DNA from: a bacterium
Lineage (GTDB): Bacteria; 4484-113; JAFGCY01
Assembly: GCA_020440605.1 (NCBI GenBank)
Contig: JAGRNT010000014.1
Location: 1 to 63,220 of the forward strand
Direction: 5' to 3'
DNA: 63,220 nt
The notes beneath the pieces are model-generated. The model did not search any database. It worked only from the letters and a program-made list of their open reading frames with translations, and was not told where the DNA came from. Both the position numbers and the translations under genes were made by a program. This document shows positions 17,158 through 26,166 of the stretch, one piece after another. Position 1 is the first letter of the stretch, and each line of letters opens with the position of its first letter.

Positions 17158-17826
17158 TTACTGATTGCACAGGCCCCTGATCAGGGCGCTGCCCGCCTTC
17201 TCCAGTCTCTCGCCCACATCCATCCGCATGCCCTGCAGGCGCGGATGCTGCATCACGCGCTGCACCGTTTCGTTCGGTTCGCAGGACTGCGCCATGCCGG
17301 CCACCAGCGCATGGAAGCCCAGCGTCAGGAGCGGCATCGCATCCGCCGGCAGTTCCGGCAGTACGCGCCGCAGCGCCGCTTCCAGCAGCGCCAGGTCGTC
17401 CAGCATCCCGAGCTTGAAGCGCAGGATCGCCTCCTCGCTGCTGTTGCGCTCCAGCACATTGCCAAGCATCGGCATCAGCTTCAGGAGCAGACTGCGCTGC
17501 AATGTCTGCCGGGTCAGCCCCGCCGCCACCGCATCCGCTCCGCAGTCCGGCCCGAGTCCGTCAAGCTCCTCCGCCATGCCCCGGCACCAGCCGCAGGTCT
17601 CCTCGGCATAGATCTCGAGGAAGATCTCCTCCAGCGAGCCGAAGTAGCGGTAGAGATTGCTCTTGGTGAAGCCGGCGCGGCGCGCCAGCTCATTGAGGCT
17701 CAGCTCCCGGAAATCCCGTTCCGCAAGCATTTCCCGCGCAGTGGCGAGGATCGCCCGTCGACGCTCCTCAATCTGCTCGGGCTGCCTGGCCCGGATCCAG
17801 TCCTGCTGTTCCTGCTTGCTCATCAT
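17158..17826 (-). CDS. TetR family transcriptional regulator
   Basis: The 222-residue protein has an N-terminal TetR DNA-binding domain (residues about 20-66: AILATAREMLAERDF, LSLNELARRAGFTKSNLYRYFGSLEEIFLEIY) and a helical ligand-binding half containing a cysteine-bearing segment (EETCGWCRGM). It starts with ATGATG; either may serve and no Shine-Dalgarno sequence is visible. The gene is transcribed with the SDR from a strong promoter in which the -10 box sits inside an inverted repeat, so it most likely represses itself and the dehydrogenase. Confidence 0.93.
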   Translation of the reverse strand: MMSKQEQQDWIRARQPEQIEERRRAILATAREMLAERDFRELSLNELARRAGFTKSNLYRYFGSLEEIFLEIYAEETCGWCRGMAEELDGLGPDCGADAVAAGLTRQTLQRSLLLKLMPMLGNVLERNSSEEAILRFKLGMLDDLALLEAALRRVLPELPADAMPLLTLGFHALVAGMAQSCEPNETVQRVMQHPRLQGMRMDVGERLEKAGSALIRGLCNQ

Positions 17827-17836
17827 AAGAGACTGA

Positions 17837-17872
17837 TGGTCTATTAATAACAGACCACCGGTCCCTTGTCAA
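17837..17872 (-). promoter_or_regulatory. TetR-SDR promoter with overlapping operator
   Basis: On the minus strand a perfect -35 TTGACA (plus 17867-17872) is followed by 17 nt and the -10 TATTAA (plus 17844-17849). The inverted repeat TGGTCT-N9-AGACCA (17837-17857) spans the -10. A TetR dimer bound there would block RNA polymerase. The transcript would start near 17837 with an 11-nt leader. Confidence 0.8.
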
Positions 17873-17923
17873 GGATGTGCAGGAAATTCGCCGCGCGAAT
17901 CAGTGTGACTTGGCAGGCAGATA

Positions 17924-19726
17924 TCAGTCTGCCGACTGTCTATTGCCTTCGATCTGCTTTATCGCTTTGTCCAGTCGCTCAAGCAGGTGTGGATTGATCT
18001 GTTCGCGGACCTTATGCAGCAGCGGCAGTGCTTCCGCTGCGGCAGGACCGATTGCCCCGAGTGATTCGATATGTTCCATTGCGTTCTGGCGGAAGCTAGG
18101 TACCGCATTCCCGGGGAGATGATGGGACGTGTAATCCAGCAGATAGCTGCTGCTTTCCTCCAGAGCGTCCATCAGCTCCGGTACAAGTCCGCTGGCCCGC
18201 CCGCCGAGGTTCTCAAACACCTGGGGAGCTGCCCTGCAGTCATTCTCGTGTGCCGTAAAGTTCAGGGTCTCACGCAGCCAGGGCTCCAGCAGGTCAGCGT
18301 TGTCACCATATGAGAGGGCGATTGCCAGTTCCGGGCGCTGGTGGCTCCATACCCCCTTGCCATTGCTGAACACCTCCCGCAGGAAGCTGTGGATGCGTGG
18401 GTCATCCGGCGAAAGCCGCATCAGAGCCTGCATCGCAACCAGACTCAGCAAATCACCCTCGCGGGACACTCCGGCCAGATGGTCCAGGATCTCGGCATTG
18501 GCAACGCCGAGATCAGCTATAGCAGGGTACAGCCTGTTTTTCCACTCGTATTCCTCGTCCAGCAGCGGCATCAGCAGCGGCAGTACTTCATCCGCAGCCT
18601 CCGGTCCCAGCCGTCCGAGTGCCTTCATGACCGTCAGCGGCCCCACCGGTGTGATCCTGCCAGGCTCGGGGTATGCATTCACCACGCCGCTCTTCGCATA
18701 CAGCTCCAGCAGTGCCGGCAAAGCAGCAATTGCTGCCGGCCCGATATGCGCGACGAGTTCGACAGCGGCAATCCGTGCATCCAGGCTGAGGGTTTCATCC
18801 GACATGATGACGATCAGCCTGTCAACATGTCCTGCCAGCACTTCCGGTGGATACTGCAGCAGGGCTTCCTGGGCTCCGCTGACAATCGTGTATTTCCCAT
18901 CGCCTTCGTACAGCAGCAGCTCCAGCAGGGGGGTGACAGCCTCAGCACTTCGCTCGCCGAACCTGCCGAGCTGGCGGGCAGCCTCGACGCAGGAATTCGT
19001 TTCAGCCGGGTCCAGTCTGGCAAGCAGCATCTCCAGCATGTCCGGGTGGAAGTAACCCAGCGACATCGTCAGGCTGAGGATCTGCTCCTCGTTGCCCGGA
19101 TGCAGCCGCCGGCTGTCCAGCAGTGCATCCCTGAAGCGCTCATGCTGGCTGCGGTCCATGCCGTAGCCGGTGAATTCAATGAGCCGCATGTTGTCAATAC
19201 TGGCGGCCTGCGTCTCCAGCAAATCCAGCAGCACTGGCATCCACTGCTCTTCCGGCTGGCGGGCAGCGCTCAGCAGGCTTGCGCAGGCGCAGCGGATCTG
19301 CGGCTGGCTGTCATGCGTAGCCTCTCTCAGTACCTGCAGCGCATCCTCGCGATACAGCAGCATACCGAACAGATGGCAGGCTGCCAACCGCACTTCGAGA
19401 TCCGGGTCATCGTGAAGGATAGCGCTGACCTCAGGCAGCATTCCGCCCAGTTCCTCATGCTGGCCGTATGTGCCCAGTCTCCGCAGTGCAGCAATCCGTT
19501 CTCTGGCCAGCCCGCTGTCCAGGGACGGCAGCTCACCGAAGACCGGCCCCCGGTCCTGGGAATAACTTGATCCGTGCGGTCCGGAATCATCCATCATCAG
19601 CCCACGCCGTCCGCTGCTGCCGGGCCTGTAGGTGAAGGGGCTATCCCTGCCGTAGCCGAAGGCAAACAGGATCAGACTGCCTATGCAGACAGCCAGCAGG
19701 ACCAGCAGCAGACCCCGCAGTTTCAT
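17924..19726 (-). CDS. HEAT-repeat protein with N-terminal membrane anchor
   Basis: The 600-residue protein starts with a single hydrophobic segment (LRGLLLVLLAVCIGSLILFAFGYG, about 3-26) and continues almost entirely as paired helices with HEAT-like repeats (RERIAALRRLG, LEVRLAACHLFGMLL, LSLDARIAAVELVAHIGP, AADEVLPLLMPLL). Such solenoids are protein-binding scaffolds. The ATG at 19726 is used because it begins the membrane segment and is preceded by GGAGG; the frame could run 15 codons further. It lies 56 bp downstream of the 1204-residue lipoprotein gene on the same strand, so both are probably co-transcribed. Confidence 0.85.
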   Translation of the reverse strand: MKLRGLLLVLLAVCIGSLILFAFGYGRDSPFTYRPGSSGRRGLMMDDSGPHGSSYSQDRGPVFGELPSLDSGLARERIAALRRLGTYGQHEELGGMLPEVSAILHDDPDLEVRLAACHLFGMLLYREDALQVLREATHDSQPQIRCACASLLSAARQPEEQWMPVLLDLLETQAASIDNMRLIEFTGYGMDRSQHERFRDALLDSRRLHPGNEEQILSLTMSLGYFHPDMLEMLLARLDPAETNSCVEAARQLGRFGERSAEAVTPLLELLLYEGDGKYTIVSGAQEALLQYPPEVLAGHVDRLIVIMSDETLSLDARIAAVELVAHIGPAAIAALPALLELYAKSGVVNAYPEPGRITPVGPLTVMKALGRLGPEAADEVLPLLMPLLDEEYEWKNRLYPAIADLGVANAEILDHLAGVSREGDLLSLVAMQALMRLSPDDPRIHSFLREVFSNGKGVWSHQRPELAIALSYGDNADLLEPWLRETLNFTAHENDCRAAPQVFENLGGRASGLVPELMDALEESSSYLLDYTSHHLPGNAVPSFRQNAMEHIESLGAIGPAAAEALPLLHKVREQINPHLLERLDKAIKQIEGNRQSAD

Positions 19727-19782
19727 ACCAATCAGACCTCCGCTTCCGTTTCCGGTTCCATGCTGGCACACCAGTGATGCTG

Positions 19783-22700
19783 CTAGCTGCCGCCGATGCG
19801 CGTGATGCGGAAATGCCTCAGTTGATCCGGCGCGACAGTCTGCATTGAGCCGATTACAAGTACGCCGGAATCGTCGAGGGCCATATTGACCCCGTACCAG
19901 TCATCCTCATCGATGCTCCAGAGCTTCTGGCCTGTCGAATCCAGTGCCAGGATCCGGGTTTCATATTCCCCGTCATATGACACTGCATAGCTCAGGAACA
20001 TCCTGTCAGCGTTGTCGACAAGACAGGTCTGCAGGAGAATTGCCTCTGGCACGGATAAGTCCAGATCAACCACACCTGTGGGACTGACACGAAGCAAAGT
20101 GGTCTTGTCCTGCTTCAGGATGGCCCTGCCACTGTTGTCAATCGCCATCAGTTCCAGCGCAGTGCTGCCATCGCTGTGCCATTGAAGGTTTCCATCTGCG
20201 CTCACCGAGTACAGGGCGGGCTCTGCTGCATTCTGATCCGGCAGTCCCTCCAGGAATCCCAGGTTGGCAGTCAGCCAGATGCTGCCATCCGGTCCGGCGC
20301 TGAGCTCAGTGACATACCTGCTCCAGTAAGGCTCCTGCCACAGTTCGTTGCCAGTAGGATCCAGGCAGATGATATGACGCAGTCTGGGCGGTGGCGGCGG
20401 TGCGGAACCTCCCCCGACTTCTCCCGGTCCTGGTTCCGGCGGATCCCGTCGGATGTCCGTGCTGAAATACAGCTTGCCCTGTGGTCCTTCCACAATATAT
20501 CCGGCTGGTGAGACATCACTGAAGGGGAAGTCCCAGATGATATTGCCAGCCTGGTCCATCCGCGTGACGGAATGGTAACGAACCAGTAGCAGGTCCCCGT
20601 TGGCAGCCATGTTGACGCTGCGCAGGTCCTCCAGTTCGTCCACTGCGATGATTTCTCCATTGCTTGCCATGCGGGTTGAATGGGCAAATGCGCCGACACC
20701 GAACAGGCTGCCGTTGTCAAGAACGACAGCCGGGGCATTCAGCGTCTTAGTGGCCCAGCGGTAGCGGTTCTCGCCGTCAAACGCCATGGCATTGCCGAGA
20801 TAGCCCGAGTAGATGCTTCCGGAATTGCCAAGCACGAACTCCCTTGTCGGATAGTCTGCTTCATCCTCATGCAGTTCAATGACAACTTCCTCGTAGCTGT
20901 CCAGCCCCGTCGGTCCAGGATAAGCTGAGAGGCGGTTGTTGCCTGGGTTGCCATCCTTGCTGCGCCAGCTGGAAGCTCCGCTGTCGCCGCTGCCCCTGAT
21001 CAGCCAGCCCTCGGCTGCAGCACTGCGTCCCTGGTTATGCACCGAGACAGCACTGATGCGGTACTCATGCAGGTTCCAGTCAGTTCTTGTAAAATCATTC
21101 CAGTTGTTGACCTGTCCCAGCTCTGCCACCAGATGCCTGCTGCCATTGCCATCGCGCCAGATGCGGTATCCCTCCGCATTGTCAACACTGTCCCAGCTCA
21201 GTTCGATCCGGTCGCCGAACTCAGCCTGGCTTGCCTTGAAATTCACAGGCGCGGGCAGGTCCAGGATCAGTTCGATGGGCTCTGAGGCAGCGGACTGCCC
21301 CGCAGCGTTGACAGCCGTGACCGTGTACAGCAGTGGAACACCAGCGGGAGGATGGTCGTACAGCTTCAGATCCAGCCAGTGCCCCTCGACCGTTGCAACT
21401 GGCTCCGAGACATCATCCCTGTGAATCAGGTAATGGTCCGCACCATTGCTGCGCTCCCAGCTCAGATCTACCTCAAGATATGATCCGTAGCTCAGACCCC
21501 GTCCGTAGGTAATCACGGGCTGCTCCGGCAGATTGCCACTCAGTGGTCCGCCGATTGCCAGCAGCCCGTCCGACTTTGTCAGCAGCACCGTCTGGCCGGG
21601 ATAGGGCACCGGTCTGCTCATTGCCTTGCCATCACAGTTCAGGCACCAGTTCTCCGTCCCATCCGCCGCCATGCTGATCAGTGAATTGTCCAGATCGGGA
21701 TAGGGCCAGGTGTTGTAATAGGGACTGAAACTGAGTAAGGCATTGCCTTCACTGTCGCAGCTTATTCCGTTGTTGAGCACGCTGCGGGGCAACTCGCTGA
21801 ACTCAAGCATGTCTGTGAAGTTGCTGCGCACCAGTCTGTTGCCATAACCCTGGAAGCTGATGTCGAAGATGATGGAATCCCCCGGCGCGGAGCAGAAGGC
21901 TCCGCCATAATATTCATGCATCAGGTCCTGGTTGAATGAAAGCAGATTGACTGGCCAGTCGATTAGCTGTGATTCGTCAAGAGGCAGGCCCACTGCACCG
22001 GAGATTTCTCCCGAGCCATAGTACAGAGCTTCACTGGCTTGGTATTCATCGCCATTGAGATCCTTGAACGGTGTTTCCTGTACCATCAGCCCTGTCGGGC
22101 CATTGTTGATCTGATGGTCAATTTGCTCCAGCACCGTCCCATCCGCATCCAGCATCAGCAGCCCCGCTTCCCGCCGGAAATGGATCCGCCCCCGGCTGTC
22201 AAGCGCCGGGCCGTCGAGGATCGCCGATCCGCTTTCGTGCCGCCACTGCTCCATGCCGTCCGGTGCCAGTGCCCTCACAGTCCCTGCCTGGTTGCCGAAC
22301 AGGATCGTGCCGTCGTCCGCCATGCCGATGTCGCCGCTGATCCCGGCCCCGCTGGCAACGCTCCACACAAGAGCGCCGGACTGGTCCACTGCCAGCACGG
22401 TGCCATCCGCGCAGCCGAACACCACCGTCCCGCTACGGCTGATCGCCGCACTCGTGCTCACCGCGGCAGGAGTGGTGTACACCCACCTTCCCGTGCCGTC
22501 GCCATTCAGCGCGTGCAGGCCGAGGCTGTCACCGATGTAGATCACACCTCCGCTGTCATACACCGGCTGCACATGCCCCGGATCCTCCAGCGGATACTCC
22601 CACCAGATATGCCCGGTCTCTGGTCCGGGCAGCGTTGAGAGGCCGCTGTTCCGCATATCGTGGTTGGCCTTCCACCAGTCACCGCGCTGCGAGCCTTCCT

Positions 22701-23397
22701 CCACCTGCTGGCCGCTGTCATTCGCCAGGCCCTCATGCCGCACACCGCCGCTGTCCAGCCGCCAGGGGACGACGTAGTAGTAGCGCCCCGCAGCGCCCGC
22801 CGGCAGCTCATGGCTGATCGCCGGCCAGCCGCTGCCCGCTGCCCGCAGCGTTGCCAGCTCGAACTCCGCCAGCGCTTCCGCATTGCGGTGTGCTTCATCC
22901 GTCGCCATGTACAGCGTGTAGCCGTCCACGCGCGTGCCGAAGTTCTGCCCGATCGGCGAGACGTCGCCAATCCCGATCTCCCCGTTGCCATCCCCGTCCG
23001 CGACCTGCGCCTCCTCCCAGCCTGGATCAGCCTCGCGCATCCCGTAGTAGCGGCCCAGCACGCTCAGGTCGCTGATGCCGGTTTCAAGGTTCAGCTCGTA
23101 GTCGCCGTGGTTGCGGTATGTCCAGTCGAAGCGCAGGCCGCTGTCAATCACGCTGACCGTGAAGTCGCGCACCTGGATGAAGCTGTTCTGCGCATACGGC
23201 TCGGCCTTGGATGATTCACGGACCCGCGCCAGTTCCGCATTGAGATCCAGCCACAGTTCCTGTGGAATCTCCCCTGCGGCGTCATCAGCCGCTCCCGGCT
23301 GATCGTGGCCCCGGCCCGGCCCGGATCCCGCGCAGGCTCCGAGCAGCACTGCGCACGCGAGCGCGGCAACACAATGGATGCGGTGCAAGTTCCCCAC
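19783..23397 (-). CDS. Dockerin-like/PQQ-propeller/FN3 surface lipoprotein
   Basis: The 1204-residue protein has lipobox LGAC (Cys22). Residues about 88-165 hold the module seen in three other genes here: a W-strand, NHGDY, a degenerate first loop (ELNLETGISD), then a good EF-hand-like loop (DGDGNGEIGIGD). A possible beta-sandwich follows, then PQQ-type propeller repeats (GTVVFGCADGTVLAVD, GTILFGNQAGTVRALA), two FN3-like domains (about 640-810), and a second set of propeller repeats opened by NNRLSAYPGP. A proline-rich loop (GGGSAPPPPPP) interrupts the second propeller. The GTG start at 23397 follows GGAGG by 8 nt. No catalytic motif is visible; probably a surface adhesin. Confidence 0.85.
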   Translation of the reverse strand: MGNLHRIHCVAALACAVLLGACAGSGPGRGHDQPGAADDAAGEIPQELWLDLNAELARVRESSKAEPYAQNSFIQVRDFTVSVIDSGLRFDWTYRNHGDYELNLETGISDLSVLGRYYGMREADPGWEEAQVADGDGNGEIGIGDVSPIGQNFGTRVDGYTLYMATDEAHRNAEALAEFELATLRAAGSGWPAISHELPAGAAGRYYYVVPWRLDSGGVRHEGLANDSGQQVEEGSQRGDWWKANHDMRNSGLSTLPGPETGHIWWEYPLEDPGHVQPVYDSGGVIYIGDSLGLHALNGDGTGRWVYTTPAAVSTSAAISRSGTVVFGCADGTVLAVDQSGALVWSVASGAGISGDIGMADDGTILFGNQAGTVRALAPDGMEQWRHESGSAILDGPALDSRGRIHFRREAGLLMLDADGTVLEQIDHQINNGPTGLMVQETPFKDLNGDEYQASEALYYGSGEISGAVGLPLDESQLIDWPVNLLSFNQDLMHEYYGGAFCSAPGDSIIFDISFQGYGNRLVRSNFTDMLEFSELPRSVLNNGISCDSEGNALLSFSPYYNTWPYPDLDNSLISMAADGTENWCLNCDGKAMSRPVPYPGQTVLLTKSDGLLAIGGPLSGNLPEQPVITYGRGLSYGSYLEVDLSWERSNGADHYLIHRDDVSEPVATVEGHWLDLKLYDHPPAGVPLLYTVTAVNAAGQSAASEPIELILDLPAPVNFKASQAEFGDRIELSWDSVDNAEGYRIWRDGNGSRHLVAELGQVNNWNDFTRTDWNLHEYRISAVSVHNQGRSAAAEGWLIRGSGDSGASSWRSKDGNPGNNRLSAYPGPTGLDSYEEVVIELHEDEADYPTREFVLGNSGSIYSGYLGNAMAFDGENRYRWATKTLNAPAVVLDNGSLFGVGAFAHSTRMASNGEIIAVDELEDLRSVNMAANGDLLLVRYHSVTRMDQAGNIIWDFPFSDVSPAGYIVEGPQGKLYFSTDIRRDPPEPGPGEVGGGSAPPPPPRLRHIICLDPTGNELWQEPYWSRYVTELSAGPDGSIWLTANLGFLEGLPDQNAAEPALYSVSADGNLQWHSDGSTALELMAIDNSGRAILKQDKTTLLRVSPTGVVDLDLSVPEAILLQTCLVDNADRMFLSYAVSYDGEYETRILALDSTGQKLWSIDEDDWYGVNMALDDSGVLVIGSMQTVAPDQLRHFRITRIGGS

Positions 23398-23601
23398 CTG
23401 TCTGTCCTCCGAATGTCCCTACAGCGGTCCGGCGCAGCCCGCTGGGCGGCACCGGTAAAGACACCCCGTGCATCTTCTGCACGTCAGAACCAGTGCTGAA
23501 AGCATAACAGGCCCTCTCAGTGAGCGCAATCATTTCCAGCCACGGCAGCCTCTCTCAATGCTCTTCCCTGCCGCAATGATTCAGCGGCCCCGGGCATTGG
23601 A

Positions 23602-23607
23602 CATAAT
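23602..23607 (+). promoter_or_regulatory. -10 hexamer CATAAT, leaderless start
   Basis: CATAAT is followed by exactly 6 nt and then the GTG at 23614. No Shine-Dalgarno sequence precedes the start. An out-of-frame ATG begins 2 nt earlier (23612) but opens a short frame only. Confidence 0.45.
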
Positions 23608-23613
23608 AGGTAT

Positions 23614-24372
23614 GTGGATAGTAAGCAAGTGCAGCCGCCTCAGGAGCCCAGCCGGCTGCAGAAATTCCTGTTCTGCTTCCTGCTCGTGGCAGGCATCCTG
23701 CTGTTCACATTCGAACTGATCCTCATGCCCCAGCTCGACAATCGCCTCGAATCCGCCGTACGCCGCGAGTTCCACCTCGCCGAGGATGCCCAGGTGCGGA
23801 TCCGCCGCGGCAGCCTGGCCTGCACCCTGCGCGGCTATCTGCCCGCCTTCAGAGTGGACAGCGCCTCCGCCGTGATCGACGATCTGGCCGTCAGCGACCT
23901 GAGCTTTGAGGCGCGCGGCATCGACTTCAACATGCGCGGCATCATGCGTGGCGACAAGGCCCGGCTCAGCGATCTCGAGCATGCCTCGCTCAGCATCAGC
24001 GTCGCCGAGGCCGAGCTGCAGCAGCGCCTGGCCCCGCTGATCGAGGCCGAGGGCCTGCTCGAGCCGCAGCTCAGCATCGAGGAAGACGGCGTCAAGCTCA
24101 CTGGCAAGAAGAAGAACAAGCTCTTCGGCAAGGTCAAGCTCGGGGCCAAGGGCCGCTTCACGGCGGACGGCTCGCCGCAGGTCAGCTTCCAGCTGCGCGA
24201 ACTGGAGCTCGGGGTCGCCAACATCGGTGTGAGCGGGCTGGGCCTGGAGTTCGATGAGGCCCTGCCGGTGCTCGACATGGGCGGCTTCGCCGGCGACATC
24301 AGCGTGGACAGCGTCAGCACCAGCCCCGGCCAGCTGCATGTCAGCGCGCATACGGGCCGGCCCGCCGCCTGA
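23614..24372 (+). CDS. DUF2993 (LmeA-like) membrane-anchored protein
   Basis: The 252-residue product has one N-terminal membrane helix (about 18-37, FLFCFLLVAGILLFTFELIL) followed by a beta-rich extracytoplasmic domain with repeating strands (AVIDDLAVSDLSFEARGIDFN, ARLSDLEHASLSISV). That pattern is typical of the DUF2993 family, which includes mycobacterial LmeA, a phospholipid-binding periplasmic protein. The GTG at 23614 is the only plausible start and has a -10 element 6 nt before it. The gene stands alone; assignment rests on fold pattern rather than catalytic residues. Confidence 0.7.
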   Translation: MDSKQVQPPQEPSRLQKFLFCFLLVAGILLFTFELILMPQLDNRLESAVRREFHLAEDAQVRIRRGSLACTLRGYLPAFRVDSASAVIDDLAVSDLSFEARGIDFNMRGIMRGDKARLSDLEHASLSISVAEAELQQRLAPLIEAEGLLEPQLSIEEDGVKLTGKKKNKLFGKVKLGAKGRFTADGSPQVSFQLRELELGVANIGVSGLGLEFDEALPVLDMGGFAGDISVDSVSTSPGQLHVSAHTGRPAA

Positions 24373-24713
24373 ATACAATCAGATCCCCGCATCCCTCAGG
24401 CCAGCGCGTCACAGCATGTCACTCACTGCGGTCAGTGGCATGCCCGGAACTGTGCAATGTCTCTGTATGCTCTAGCAAGGCCGGTCCACGGCAGAGACAA
24501 CGGATGGATGAGCACACGGCAATGCACCTGACAGCGGCAGCGGATCTGCCTGCGCCTGTGTATGCCCGCATGCCGCAGCTTCATCCCTGAACAAGCCAAC
24601 TACCATTTCATCTATCTGTCGCCCGGCTGGCGCATGCCAGCCGGGTGCAGGACTGTCCGCCACCGGGGATTCGCCTGAGCTGGCCGGGATGTTCAAAAGC
24701 TGCGATTGCGCCA
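24373..24713. other. Intergenic region with a strong hairpin
   Basis: No gene is credible in this 341-bp gap. It holds a perfect 10-bp stem, CCCGGCTGGC (24622-24631) with GCCAGCCGGG (24636-24645), loop GCAT, placed upstream of the next promoter. There is no T-tract. The stem resembles GCCAGGCT/AGCCTGGC at 36664-36682, so it may belong to the dispersed palindrome family. Confidence 0.6.
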
Positions 24714-24719
24714 TATAAT
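24714..24719 (+). promoter_or_regulatory. Consensus -10 TATAAT, leaderless start
   Basis: TATAAT ends 6 nt before the GTG at 24726. A weak -35-like TTCAAA (24692-24697) lies 16 nt upstream. The transcript would begin at the GTG. Confidence 0.6.
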
Positions 24720-24725
24720 TCGCTG

Positions 24726-26030
24726 GTGCCGGATCAGTCACGGATAGTCAGGCTCAATAACCGCAGGCTGCGCGAGCGCATCCAGGAGCTCGGACTGAAG
24801 CAGTGGGCCGTGGCACGCCAGACCGGGGTGGCGCGGCGCACCGTGATCCGCTGGATCAACGGCGAGGTCAGCCGCATCACCGCCGAGAACCTGCAGAACC
24901 TGGCCCGGGTCGTCAGCCTCAGCCCGGCGGATCTCTCCACCGAACTGCCCCTGGACCAGGCCGCCTCCACCGAGGAGCAGCAGCAGGCCGTGACCTCAAT
25001 GCTCAGCCAGAGCATGGGCGAGATGTTCCTGCGCTCCGAGAACTACAGCGCCTACGAACAGATGCTCAATGCCCTGCGCCATCCCGGGATCTCGATGCAG
25101 CAGCTGGCCAGCATCTACCTGCACATGATGGCGGCCGCCGCCATGCAGCATGAATTCGCCAGGGCCCGCGAGCACGGCCGCCAGTGCATCACCTGTGCCG
25201 AGCGCTGCCAGGATCGCAAGATCGAATTCACCGCACGCATCAATCTGGCGATCATCAACAGCGAAACCGGGCAGGTTTCGCTCATGCATGATGAGCTGGA
25301 AACCCTGATGGCGATGATGGAAAGCCAGAACCACAGAAGCAGCCTCGGTGCCCTGCACCTCAATCTGGCCCGGGCCTGCCGTCTGATGGCCGAACCGGCC
25401 CGCGCCACCCGCTTCGCGATTGACGCGATGCAGCACTATGGTGCCAGCCGCGACCACATGACCTATGTTGAGTCATTGGTACTGGTGGCGATCATCTGCA
25501 TGGACCTAGGTGCCACAGAGCTGGCCCTTGATTATCTGGCGCTCGCACAGCGGCGCGCTGAGCGTGAGAATCTGGCAGTCTGGCACCCGCCGGTCCGCCT
25601 GCGGCAGATGGAGGCCGAAAGCAGCCTCGGGAGGCAGCAGTCCAGCGAGGAAGTGCTGGCCGTGCTGGAGCGCTACGACGAAATCGTCTATGTGCCGATC
25701 GACTGCTACCACGCTGCAGTACGCGCCCTGCACCAGTCCGGCCAGGCCCCGCTGGCGGTGCAGGTGATCGACCGCGGGCTGGAGCGCCAGTGGATCCGTC
25801 CCCAGGAAAAGGCCATGCTGCACCTGGAACTGGCGATCATCCGGCACCGTGCCGGTAATGTGGAACTGTTCGCCCAGCCGGCCCGGCTGGCGGCGGAGCT
25901 GTTCAGCGGCTGCGGGATGCATACCCGCGCTGACAGCGCCCTGCGCTTCGCGGAAACTGGAGAGGAGCCGCGCAGCCGCAGCAATGAGGGCCTGCTCAGC
26001 TTGTTGCGCGAAGCTCTGCCTCAGACCTGA
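24726..26030 (+). CDS. XRE-family regulator with TPR-like helical domain
   Basis: The 434-residue protein begins with a helix-turn-helix of the XRE/Cro type (LRERIQELGLKQWAVARQTGVARRTVIRWINGEVSRITAENLQNLARVV, about 12-60) and continues as about 350 residues of paired helices that look like tetratricopeptide repeats (LHLNLARACRLMAEPARATRFAIDAM, ALDYLALAQRRAERENL). Regulators of this build often bind a peptide or partner protein in the TPR groove. The GTG at 24726 is chosen because it begins just before the DNA-binding domain and a consensus -10 stands 6 nt upstream; an in-frame ATG at 24645 would lie upstream of that promoter. The next gene downstream is a PKD lipoprotein, a possible target. 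Confidence 0.85.
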   Translation: MPDQSRIVRLNNRRLRERIQELGLKQWAVARQTGVARRTVIRWINGEVSRITAENLQNLARVVSLSPADLSTELPLDQAASTEEQQQAVTSMLSQSMGEMFLRSENYSAYEQMLNALRHPGISMQQLASIYLHMMAAAAMQHEFARAREHGRQCITCAERCQDRKIEFTARINLAIINSETGQVSLMHDELETLMAMMESQNHRSSLGALHLNLARACRLMAEPARATRFAIDAMQHYGASRDHMTYVESLVLVAIICMDLGATELALDYLALAQRRAERENLAVWHPPVRLRQMEAESSLGRQQSSEEVLAVLERYDEIVYVPIDCYHAAVRALHQSGQAPLAVQVIDRGLERQWIRPQEKAMLHLELAIIRHRAGNVELFAQPARLAAELFSGCGMHTRADSALRFAETGEEPRSRSNEGLLSLLREALPQT

Positions 26031-26090
26031 GCATCGTTCGCCACTCCCGCGGAACCAGCCAGCCTACAACAAATGCGGATATATAAGGTA

Positions 26091-26096
26091 TATAAT
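26091..26096 (+). promoter_or_regulatory. -10 TATAAT of the PKD lipoprotein gene
   Basis: TATAAT lies in an AT-rich stretch (26077-26105). It would give a leader of about 64 nt containing GGAGGAGG just before the ATG at 26167. Confidence 0.5.
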
Positions 26097-26166
26097 ATAG
26101 CTGTTTGCATCCGCATCCGGTGGGTGGATCCGGGAACTGAACCGGGACCTGCCGGAGGAGGCTGAA

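Noticed and set aside
18341..19570. 409-codon open frame opposite the HEAT-repeat gene
   Set aside because: Gln/His-rich shadow translation without start signal; the minus strand shows regular helical repeats.
24472..24741. 89-codon open frame on the minus strand
   Set aside because: It overlaps the promoter and start of the XRE-TPR gene and has a low-complexity Pro/Ala composition without start signal.
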